DNA from: Chthonomonas sp. UBA1950
GTDB taxonomy: Bacteria > Armatimonadota > Fimbriimonadia > Fimbriimonadales > Fimbriimonadaceae
Direction of reading: 5' to 3'
Length of the DNA stretch: 25,679 nucleotides
Assembly: GCA_002336105.1 (NCBI GenBank)
Contig: DDEQ01000012.1
Location: forward strand, 148,302 to 173,980
Below, in pieces: positions 19,901 through 25,134 of this stretch. A program made the position numbers and the translations under genes. The notes below the pieces were generated by a model. The model searched no databases. It was not told the origin of the DNA and saw nothing but the letters and a program-made list of their open reading frames with translations. Each line of letters opens with the position of its first letter. Within the stretch, counting starts at the first letter, position 1.

Positions 19901-21153
19901 CAAACTGGGTTGATCTTTCAGGAGGAGGCTCAACAACAACTGGACTTTACAGTTATCCGCTGAGTCTCGGCGAAGGGTTCCAGTCGGCTGTTAATCCGTC
20001 GTTGACGATGCGTTACTACACCGGTGCCGCATATTCCAATATCAATTCCGGAGATCGTATTGCCGACTTGACATTTGTCGGCAAGCTAAAAGGGATGTCA
20101 ACCTCGCAAGTCTTTATGGCTCGTATGAAGTTGGACCAATCAACTGGCATGCCCAACTCAACCGCGCCGTTTAGCTTCTTCCCTCAGCAAACGATGGAGC
20201 AAGTTACCTTTGAAGGTAGCGGACTCTATCGAACAAGAGGAGTTGCTTGGGACTTGACGGGCACAAATCCGATTGACATTCAGGTGTTCGTCGGAACATC
20301 AACTCAAGCTAGCCTAATCACTTCGGGAACGATGCGCATTGACCGAGAGACAGGTTTGGTCACAGGTGACTCGGTGTTCGGTGGTCGTGTTGTCATCGAT
20401 CCGAAGCTCGGCACGGTTCGGTTGCTGAATGGAGCGCCACCGAAGAACGCTCTGATTAAGGTCACGTACAAGCCGGGATTCATCAGAGTTTCGGCAGGCG
20501 GCCCCGCTTCGTACACATCGGTAAGTAGCATGTTCGATCAGAGGTATCTGAGCGAGGTGAACTACTGGTTCTTCGCCTCTGGCGGACCCGTTCTTCCAAC
20601 TAGCCAGGTTCATAACGACAGATACGTCTACATGATGGGTAGAGCTGCGGCAGGCACCGGCCAAACAGCCCGACCATTCATGAGCACAATGCGCCTAGGG
20701 GTTCGCTTGCCTTATCCGGTGCTGACAACCGCGAATGGCGGCGTAGTTTCTCTCAACGTTCAGTTAGTGAGTGGTTCAGCACTTAACGCTTACCAAATTA
20801 ACCCAGCTCGTGGGCAGGTCTACTTCACGAAGGAAGATGAAGGCAAGATTGTCAACATCACGTACACGTACAACGATGGTAGCGGTAATGGATCGAAGAC
20901 TTACACGACTGGCGATGTTCCAATTTCGTTCGTGCTCGAAACCTCCGAGGCAGCTATTCCAATCGAACAAGCCGTCAATGAAAGCAATCTTTCAGCATTC
21001 CTAGACCCGTTCTCGTATGCCACGACCAATTCTGCGAATAATCTTCGACCACCGCTGATGTGGCTCTTCTATACGAGTACAAGAGCTGGAGGCTCCGATC
21101 TTTACTTCCAGACTATTGCACCAAGACTAGGAGCATTCCCGCTCGGAAACTAG
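13948..21153 (+). CDS. Giant secreted multidomain protein with golvesin/CBD-like and PQQ-type propeller regions
   Basis: A 2401-aa exported protein with a signal peptide ending near AYG|QTD (about residue 36). Two regions look like golvesin/Xly CBD-like beta-sandwiches: about 212-342 (YEIFVNLP, then VDTYTSGSGFVRLG, ending VYADAVQLAP) and about 419-552 (GSW, then GSYEVYAYIP, QGWAKLGIRRY, ending YSDAVRFVG). Residues about 580-1000 carry PQQ-type propeller repeats, for example VVIVADESGVIHCLDETG, IWIASTNGRVYC-like strands and FYAISAASGSVTW. Beyond that come a CARDB-like stretch near 1546 (EVRNEGNVNLLHLRL), two hairpin motifs (about 2150-2178 and 2284-2310) and a sialidase-like LMWLFYTSTRAGGSDLYF near the C-terminus. 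The start overlaps the previous stop by 4 bp; GTG 13966 has GGAG 9 nt upstream and ATG 13975 is also possible, all giving the same mature protein. It ends 21 bp before a terminator, so it is the last gene of the operon. Surface exposure is inferred. Confidence 0.68.
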   Translation: MMERISVKLMELRKRFCLTISVALLALAVGGQAYGQTDIGTLTKDFSTLKGDGKRGGRNGDPLGNTSGLSYLTWFFPNTSALTAVLTLDNTDYASSLQPTYAINPDTGLYDGLYDVSLYGYVQYGTMTDSTANANYTGWTAPKLIDEANGSYLVQKRKYYANTSAGVVSPDFATRAPGYMFTSCVPSHANDVTKSVNETLAPVKYFQWTVQPEKGSERFYEIFVNLPVGATSTTSGRLFPQRYFVLQVFYGTNSVDTQVVDTYTSGSGFVRLGNNGSATNKVYRFDGKTPIKVRLYNTVPRDANGHLTTDSSGVDQSVNYEINNASKYCVYADAVQLAPISGTFLASPTTAALGTTDFRVAAALNEYSSVIKSGIETTTTTGRVYNFAQSSATPVWKYAPIENSDQTRQIDDTSVTRVGSWTNSTTPSKFLGSNYSLTPIISGSTPTATATYAPALNDGSYEVYAYIPGQTSPDNFGTAVRYDIYEDGNIVYTGYLNQAILQGWAKLGIRRYVNSNNLTTGASTLKVVFSNISSSTSDVGKYLYSDAVRFVGASDTTISSTPVHALIKLQRSSGGSPVDTRVVIVADESGVIHCLDETGNSDGTTTEYWSYPSTKPAGTTATNWDPNQVSTLDGDGPAAVMPTRFDLSTAVVRTINDISYLWIASTNGRVYCINMAGRGDYVAGSKVGTTTRRWTYPDDFPSVKKTDTIGATRGSLVFGDASDGATGPTIYVPAYEGRIYALDALGNDTTKQTTLKWAFPLTTSSNLPPIAMTPSLEFGNLYFGTLKNPNTDGPGQFYAISAASGSVTWTLNSTTNPEITETFDDFLCGPATVPGTVLDSVTNASPNTNLASNPDTVYIFNQNRYLYGVNASTGRLVFDGFGQHAYRTNELSDVSGANLGFTVIKTYDRNSTLANFPIIMVPTTSGRMVGLFARSGEFNKYTNLTDTTGSATYRYAYGMTLRGADATSLSFSNGWMYGADADGFLYAISNTQGNWGNGVSAPGTQEVPPNDPRGTVYRLAKIGVVKQTTYQKLRQAAPNNYAYYDVITALDVVNSTLGLTKNPLAFEWGETAYILVYDFPFQITTANNTVSNPPQINIQISVDGKVVRSIPVDSRQFNNSTSAPLLASLPGVSAADAAAMPTDARADGYAVLPFTFEAGGPNALPPGNAEISITMSTNALNTNGRLEEVILDPSKSKKPFYMANPLGIVVPQPNGQFLTNLAYQLGAWAGGSATDPTSAENLINGSQNVNGYYQSQMVVPSTTGQHGQSTGSQFYVFDRSLMAYIRPPGPALSGVRVERNDLAWQGGANSIYKPLPSSLYPGFEDLPTRYPNNSLDYPNIAREAVRFTKDPLTSAENPLLTGVSLNPPTTSSGAYLTNDTTDPNYIDPLNRVLNRTTFQIGIDLPRFQPPVNTSQLASNLLSQDDSTNLLQVKHDSAGNIIPVQGYFGRGHVFVDSTGTGKMSLTSRQAYRSFNMTTNVAPDERIVIGTPTLDLGSLASGSGYISSSSFVPGLPWTNGGTLSDFGYNPWTLGSADQNSRPGNFFQPIEVRNEGNVNLLHLRLAKVDAVNYSAGVPWQFNSVANDPYAFLDATFDLHSNVDSQYAPIIGGSSRQVILQKPQVTDRAASVLSVNAIRRANANNNVSEGLANPAYPSGPAKISVSIPIGFPVGSYSSNLIMIEEHHAGDPWGTTFNNSDDNAIWQPLTATSVETYSNPIKVSFNVRETRMTSNVTQGSAPIIDASGYSLLPSGAVNPAPYVNLQPTAMRTQTGSLVVAWTSNRPDFSTKKTDDIPPLDNPYRIYVNQLQNSSTFNSSGISTPFGSAPLRDLNFFNPVDPQRWFSSRVAAYPTVTTQGEADALFPDPANNQTLLNTVKFGSPALPATGDHDPFDSNEVSGRRGTTYMAFVGDAQKQTASGRLGQSRIFITPVQSGGANVTLGTPIPVPDNTETTKSKPAVGLIPVGALTVYGATSGNASSLYYSVFDGSNWVDLSGGGSTTTGLYSYPLSLGEGFQSAVNPSLTMRYYTGAAYSNINSGDRIADLTFVGKLKGMSTSQVFMARMKLDQSTGMPNSTAPFSFFPQQTMEQVTFEGSGLYRTRGVAWDLTGTNPIDIQVFVGTSTQASLITSGTMRIDRETGLVTGDSVFGGRVVIDPKLGTVRLLNGAPPKNALIKVTYKPGFIRVSAGGPASYTSVSSMFDQRYLSEVNYWFFASGGPVLPTSQVHNDRYVYMMGRAAAGTGQTARPFMSTMRLGVRLPYPVLTTANGGVVSLNVQLVSGSALNAYQINPARGQVYFTKEDEGKIVNITYTYNDGSGNGSKTYTTGDVPISFVLETSEAAIPIEQAVNESNLSAFLDPFSYATTNSANNLRPPLMWLFYTSTRAGGSDLYFQTIAPRLGAFPLGN

Positions 21154-21174
21154 CAAAATTGGGGATAAATAAAA

Positions 21175-21208
21175 AAAAGGGCAGGAACTGAAAAGTTCCT
21201 GCCCTTTT
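21175..21208 (+). terminator. Rho-independent terminator ending the pilin/giant-protein operon
   Basis: A perfect 15-bp stem (AAAAGGGCAGGAACT pairing with AGTTCCTGCCCTTTT) is closed by a GAAA tetraloop. It lies 21 bp after the stop of the 2401-aa gene, with A-rich sequence before and T-rich sequence after. The A and T runs on both sides would let it work in either direction. It is the only strong terminator I find, supporting one transcript for the genes from 996 to 21153. Confidence 0.93.
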
Positions 21209-21275
21209 GATGTTTATTCGAACTCTTTGATGAGGTTAAATCGTCCTTAGACCGAACCTTGCAACCGCAAGCCGG

Positions 21276-21305
21276 TTGACATGCTGGTAAACCCTCTGAT
21301 AACAT
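21276..21305 (+). promoter_or_regulatory. Sigma70-type promoter of the pilMNOP(Q) operon
   Basis: A perfect -35 TTGACA (21276-21281), an 18-bp spacer and a -10 TAACAT (21300-21305) place the transcription start near 21312, shortly before pilM ATG 21339. It sits between the terminator and pilM, where a promoter is required. A short inverted repeat, CAACC (21262-21266) and GGTTG (21274-21278), overlaps the -35 and might be an operator, but this is weak. Confidence 0.7.
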
Positions 21306-21338
21306 GGTTTCCCAGTAGGGGGGACAGGTACCGACCAA

Positions 21339-22595
21339 ATGGCGAAGAGGATCACAAGCGTTCTCGGCATCGACGTAGGCAGCACACGTATTAAGGTCTG
21401 CGAGATGAAGACTCAGGGTCGGGATCCCATGATCACGGCCATGGGGATCGTAGACACACCAGAAGGTGCTGTTGACCACACAGGCGTATACAACAGCGAT
21501 GCCGTAGGCAACGCTATTAAACAAGCGCTTGCAAATGCGGGTACTTCATCGAATGCCGTTGTAGTTTCAATTGCTGGACAAGCTTCCGTTCTCGTTAGGA
21601 CTGTTGAAGTTCCTAAAATGAACGATGCAGAGTTGAAGGAGCACATGCAGTGGGAAATCAACAGGAATATCCCGTTTGCAGAGAGCACCGTTGTTTCGGA
21701 CTTTAAGCCATTGGGTGGCGACGATCCTAGTTCACCGAACATGGATGTCGTTTTGGCTATCGCACCTCAGTCCGCGATTGATACAATGATCGAATGCGTC
21801 AAGAAGGCTGGCAAGCAGACAGCTGCGATTGACGTGGAGCCTCTGAGTGCCGCGCGATCAATTTCGACTAGCTACGACGATGTCTTGGCGAATAAGACGG
21901 TTTGTTTGGTTGAGATGGGTGCTAAGACCACTTCGATCAATATTTATCAGGGCTCTAAACTGCTTATGCCTAGGCAGGTCTCGATGGGCGGCGAACATTT
22001 CACAAAAGCCCTCTCGGATATGTTGCATCTGTCTCTTCTCGACGCAGAGTCAACGAAGGTGAGCAGCTTGGAGATTCCGCAGGGGATTGGCGCAGCACCT
22101 CCTGTCCCGTCATTCGATCCGGTTGGCGGCGAGACACAGCAGTTCCAGCCATATAATCCGTTTTCGGACGATCCGACCCCAGCCTTTGGCGGTAACCCAT
22201 TTGCGGACACTACTGCTGAAGATTTTGCTCCTGCAGCGCCAGTAGACCCGGTTGCAGATGTAACGCCTGCGCCGGTTGCGGATCCGGAGGTTATGCGGCT
22301 CTATAACGCGATAGCTGGCATTCTCGATGAGTTTCTTGCTGAGGTTAGGCGCTCAGTTGATTACTTCCGGAGCAAAGGGGGAGAAGTTGACCTTCTCTTG
22401 CTAGCTGGCGGAGGCACAAAGATTAAGGGTTTGGCCCAATTCCTTTCAACTGCGCTAGGAATTGAATGCGAAATGTATGATCCACTGAGAAAGCTAAGCC
22501 TAAACGATAAAAAAGTCGCTCCAGGCTTTGCTGAAGAGCATAAAACGGAGTTTGCTATTGCAGTTGGCAACGCTCTCCACGTATTCTTCGACTAA
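21339..22595 (+). CDS. pilM: PilM, actin-like ATPase of the type IV pilus alignment complex
   Basis: A 418-aa cytoplasmic protein of the FtsA/PilM actin-like fold. The phosphate-1 loop is GIDVGSTRIKV (10-20), the phosphate-2 loop VEMGAKTTSI (191-200; Glu where Asp is usual) and the adenosine motif LAGGGTKIKGL (355-365). MQWEINRNIPF at 103-113 is the characteristic PilM 'E..rYIPf'-type block. PilM binds the cytoplasmic N-terminus of PilN and links the inner-membrane complex to the motor. It is about 60 residues longer than usual because of a Pro/Asp/Ala-rich insertion at about 247-316 that contains two NPF motifs (YNPF and GNPF). A purine-rich stretch (AGGGGGGACAGG, 21317-21328) precedes ATG 21339. 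It is first in the operon, 8 bp before pilN. Confidence 0.95.
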   Translation: MAKRITSVLGIDVGSTRIKVCEMKTQGRDPMITAMGIVDTPEGAVDHTGVYNSDAVGNAIKQALANAGTSSNAVVVSIAGQASVLVRTVEVPKMNDAELKEHMQWEINRNIPFAESTVVSDFKPLGGDDPSSPNMDVVLAIAPQSAIDTMIECVKKAGKQTAAIDVEPLSAARSISTSYDDVLANKTVCLVEMGAKTTSINIYQGSKLLMPRQVSMGGEHFTKALSDMLHLSLLDAESTKVSSLEIPQGIGAAPPVPSFDPVGGETQQFQPYNPFSDDPTPAFGGNPFADTTAEDFAPAAPVDPVADVTPAPVADPEVMRLYNAIAGILDEFLAEVRRSVDYFRSKGGEVDLLLLAGGGTKIKGLAQFLSTALGIECEMYDPLRKLSLNDKKVAPGFAEEHKTEFAIAVGNALHVFFD

Positions 22596-22603
22596 GAAGC
22601 AGA

Positions 22604-23494
22604 ATGAAGCTAAATCTACTTCCAACCACCGTTTCAAAAGGAAGACAGGCAAGAAGTGCTTGGGTGTTTTTCTTTATTCTCGTTGCTGCGTCTGTAGGCG
22701 GCTCTATCGGAGTGTTTCTTAATTCTACAAATGCTATTAAAAGGCAGAAAGAACGCTTGGAGGCAATTCGGCCAAGTGCTGAGCAAGCAGTCAAGATTTC
22801 CAATGAAGCTGATACGATCCTGAGCGACACCAAAACAGTTGCGTTGCTGAAAAATACAGCTCTTGCAAAAGCGATGGTCGCTCACAACACGGCTTATCCA
22901 GATGTCTATGACAAGGTCTCGTCGTGGATTCCTAAGTTTTTCCGCGTGACAAGTATGGTGGCGACACCGTCTGACGACAAGACGGTTACAGTGACTCTCA
23001 CAGGGCTGATTTCGTCATATCAACGCTACTCAGACCTTATGCTCGCGTTGCTGAGAAGTAAAGATGTTCTGAACGTTTCAAGATCTGGTTTTGCGGGTGT
23101 GGACACTATTGTTCCCAATCTGTCTGAGGTTGATCAAACTGGACGCCCGCATAAATCTAATGTTGGAGCAATACCGGACGACCCGCTTGATCGATTGAGC
23201 TATTTTCAGTCTCAATCTGTTTCTCCTAGCGGATATTTGGGCGTAGGGGGGTTCGGATCTGGAGCTGCAGGGTATCGAGGATCTACACCTGATGAGTCTC
23301 AAATCACAGTTGTTCTGACTGTGTCCGGACCGAATCTCATGGTTCCGGTTCCGCGCACAACACTGACGAGCGGTGGCGGTGCAAATACCGCTTCTGCTGG
23401 TGGTTTTGGTTTTCCTGGTGGAGGTCCCACTGGTGGTCCGGGAGGACCTAGAGGTGGGCCTAGTGCAGGTAAGAGCCGAGGAGAGACCGACTAA
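22604..23494 (+). CDS. pilN: PilN-like inner-membrane alignment protein with Gly/Pro-rich tail
   Basis: A 296-aa bitopic membrane protein. It begins MKLNLLP, the conserved INLLP-type motif that PilM grips, followed by a transmembrane segment at about 19-40 and a charged helix at 43-75 that may form a coiled coil. A ferredoxin-like region at about 108-160 (VSSWIPKFFRVTSM, then VTVTLTGLISSYQRYSDLML) is as in PilN/GspL cores; its final strand seems to resume at about 233-246 (QITVVLTVSGPN) after a 70-residue insert rich in Gly, Ser and Tyr. The C-terminus (257-290) is a Gly/Pro-rich tail, FGFPGGGPTGGPGG-like, not usual in the family. PilN is normally about 180-220 aa. The gene lies 8 bp after pilM and 11 bp before pilO. 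Confidence 0.88.
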   Translation: MKLNLLPTTVSKGRQARSAWVFFFILVAASVGGSIGVFLNSTNAIKRQKERLEAIRPSAEQAVKISNEADTILSDTKTVALLKNTALAKAMVAHNTAYPDVYDKVSSWIPKFFRVTSMVATPSDDKTVTVTLTGLISSYQRYSDLMLALLRSKDVLNVSRSGFAGVDTIVPNLSEVDQTGRPHKSNVGAIPDDPLDRLSYFQSQSVSPSGYLGVGGFGSGAAGYRGSTPDESQITVVLTVSGPNLMVPVPRTTLTSGGGANTASAGGFGFPGGGPTGGPGGPRGGPSAGKSRGETD

Positions 23495-23505
23495 GGGTTT
23501 ATTCT

Positions 23506-24339
23506 ATGAAATTAAGTGCATTAACAATAATCATCTTAGGCGCCTGCTTAGCGATCGTAATCTTCTCCGGTGTCTTGATTACAGTAGCGATGCCTAACTG
23601 GGCCGAAGCGAAGAATATTGCAGGGAGTGTTGAGGCATTTCAGGCTGAAGCTAATAAAATGCCACAGGCGGTCAAGCGTCGACAGAGTGCGATCGATCAG
23701 GTTAACGCTGCTGCTGCAAGTTGGCAGATGTTCGTAGCGACAAGAACTCCGTCTGATAATGTCAATACCGGTGGAATCAGTCTTGCTGTCAACGCATGGC
23801 AACTATCAGTCCATACGAAGACTTTTCGAAACAATGTTCAGCGAGCAGTCAATGCTCAAGTGAAGAAAGGCGGAGTCAAGGTTATTACCGGACCATATGT
23901 CCCTGGGCCTAGCGACGCTCAGGCTGCTGGTGGTCTTCTTGCTAGTTATTACAACTTCGGGCCAATTGCATTTCCTGTCGTGATATATGATCTTGGCACT
24001 GTCACGGTCCAAGGTACCTATAAAGAGATCTGTGCGAATGTTCGGGCTTGGGCCAATATGCCGAAGTATCTTGCTGTAGCGAGCGGGTTAAGAATTGACG
24101 GAACGTCACCGCAGCTCACGGGTACTTATCAAGTTTCGGTTGTCGGATTCATAAAGGGTTCTGATATCTTCCCTAACGTGCCTGAAGGCGCTGGTGGCGC
24201 CGCTGGCTCTGCTGGAGGTTTTCCAGGTGGTGGTTTCCCTGGTGGTGGTTTCCCTGGTGGGGGATTCCCAGGTGGCGGCCGTGTTCCAGGCGGCTTACCT
24301 GGTGGTGGTCCATCGTTTAGCACGGGTGGTCGTGGGTAA
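23506..24339 (+). CDS. pilO: PilO-like inner-membrane alignment protein with GFPGG-repeat tail
   Basis: A 277-aa bitopic protein with a transmembrane helix at 6-28, a periplasmic helical segment at about 32-75 and an alpha/beta periplasmic core (about 130-218) containing VVIYDLGTVTVQGTYKEICA. That strand-then-helix block, in which the helix follows GxY, is the usual PilO core. PilO heterodimerises with PilN and contacts PilP. The C-terminus (about 228-277) is almost entirely Gly, Pro and Phe, with GGFPG repeated four times and then degenerate copies. AAGGG (23493-23497) lies 8 nt before ATG 23506. The stop overlaps the next start by one base (TAATG). Identity rests on topology and position between pilN and pilP as much as on sequence. 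Confidence 0.85.
   Translation: MKLSALTIIILGACLAIVIFSGVLITVAMPNWAEAKNIAGSVEAFQAEANKMPQAVKRRQSAIDQVNAAAASWQMFVATRTPSDNVNTGGISLAVNAWQLSVHTKTFRNNVQRAVNAQVKKGGVKVITGPYVPGPSDAQAAGGLLASYYNFGPIAFPVVIYDLGTVTVQGTYKEICANVRAWANMPKYLAVASGLRIDGTSPQLTGTYQVSVVGFIKGSDIFPNVPEGAGGAAGSAGGFPGGGFPGGGFPGGGFPGGGRVPGGLPGGGPSFSTGGRG
24214..24273 (+). repeat. Four tandem 15-bp units encoding GGFPG in pilO
   Basis: Units at 24214, 24229, 24244 and 24259 read GGAGGTTTTCCAGGT, GGTGGTTTCCCTGGT (twice, identical) and GGGGGATTCCCAGGT. The two outer units differ from the middle pair only at synonymous positions, so the peptide is conserved while the DNA has diverged. Degenerate GGxxPG copies continue to about 24310. The unit length is a multiple of three, so copy-number change would keep the frame. 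Confidence 0.92.
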
Positions 24340-25064
24340 TGGTGATGAGCAAGTTTAAGGTTAACCAATTAGTGGATATTCGGCTTGTGGGTTCTATAGG
24401 TTGTGCGCTTCTGATGTGTGCATGTGCGACCGTCGCGACGGAAGACCCAGATGTTCCTGCCCCTCCTAAGCTATCGAAGTTTAGCGGTCCAAGCTCCGTT
24501 GCTGCAGGTCTTCCAATTAGCCAATTGGAAGATAAGGGGCAGCTGAGAACGCTGGTTGCATCAAAATCTTCGGCTTTTGGAGTACGGCAAGATCCATTCG
24601 CACTTATGCCCGAAGAAGCTCAGTTCGAAAAATTACAGTCGACCGAACGAATGTTTCAGGTCATCGGCGGTTTTAGGACGGAGTACAAGCAGCCAGTTGA
24701 TGCAGAGACCCTTGCTCCAACAATTGAGGCGCAACCGTACCGCAGATTATCTGGAATCGTTGTCGGGGATTCTGTAGTCGCAATTATTGAGATGGGTGAC
24801 GGTACATACATTGTACGCCCCGGGCAAAAAATTCCAAACAGCGAATGGACCGTTGTTTCAATTGATGAGGATAAGGCTGTTCTAAGGAGATCTGGTGATC
24901 GTCTTCCAAAAGAGATTATTGTTCGCCTGGAAACTCCTCGTTTTGGGACTTCAGGGAATTCTGCAATACCAGGCGGTCCTGGTGGTGGAATCCCGGGACC
25001 AACAGGGGCTGGCTTCCCTGGTGCCGGTCGTGGGAATAAAGGAAGCGAAGGTTTTGGAGACTGA
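24339..25064 (+). CDS. pilP: PilP-like pilus assembly (lipo)protein with Gly/Pro-rich tail
   Basis: A 241-aa exported protein. An N-terminal hydrophobic segment (about 15-30) ends LMCACATV, and Cys29 could be a lipidation site although this is a poor lipobox. A flexible Pro-rich linker follows, then RQDPFAL (84-90), the [RN][DN]PF motif that precedes the folded domain in PilP/GspC proteins. The core at about 134-198 (RLSGIVVGDSVVAIIEMGDG, then YIVRPGQKI and VVSIDEDKAVLRR) matches the PilP/GspC homology-region beta-sandwich, with its typical 'GdGtYiVrpGq.i....v..I' pattern. This domain contacts the N0 domain of the PilQ secretin. The tail (207-241) is Gly/Pro-rich, GFPGAG-like. ATG 24339 overlaps the pilO stop; an ATGGTGATG start cluster leaves the exact start open (24339 or 24345). 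Confidence 0.82.
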   Translation: MVMSKFKVNQLVDIRLVGSIGCALLMCACATVATEDPDVPAPPKLSKFSGPSSVAAGLPISQLEDKGQLRTLVASKSSAFGVRQDPFALMPEEAQFEKLQSTERMFQVIGGFRTEYKQPVDAETLAPTIEAQPYRRLSGIVVGDSVVAIIEMGDGTYIVRPGQKIPNSEWTVVSIDEDKAVLRRSGDRLPKEIIVRLETPRFGTSGNSAIPGGPGGGIPGPTGAGFPGAGRGNKGSEGFGD

Positions 25065-25134
25065 AGCTTGACCCCTGTAAATATGCCAATTTCAACAAAT
25101 AATAGTGTAAGTTAAATAGAGTTCGGAGAATCAA
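25065..25134 (+). promoter_or_regulatory. Short AT-rich spacer and ribosome site before pilQ
   Basis: This 70-bp spacer is the largest gap inside the pilM-Q set. GGAG at 25125-25128 lies 6 nt before ATG 25135 and is a good ribosome-binding site. TTGACC (25068-25073) resembles a -35, but nothing at normal spacing is a good -10, so a separate pilQ promoter is possible but unproven. No terminator hairpin is visible, so readthrough from pilP is likely. Confidence 0.4.

Noticed and set aside
9194..21153. The giants as S-layer, T5SS autotransporter or RHS/polymorphic toxin proteins
   Set aside because: I see no SLH domains, no C-terminal beta-barrel, no YD repeats and no toxin-like end; propeller-type strands and position after the minor pilins fit better.
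24214..24310. Short direct repeats as a possible CRISPR or origin iteron array
   Set aside because: The units are contiguous 15-bp codon repeats inside pilO with synonymous differences, with no spacers.
24129..24368. Minus-strand open frame encoding a Pro/Lys-rich repeat
   Set aside because: It is the antisense reading of the GGFPG repeat in pilO, caused by base composition and without a ribosome site.
25068..25118. A dedicated sigma70 promoter for pilQ
   Set aside because: TTGACC has no acceptable -10 at 16-18 bp; kept only as a possibility in the spacer entry.
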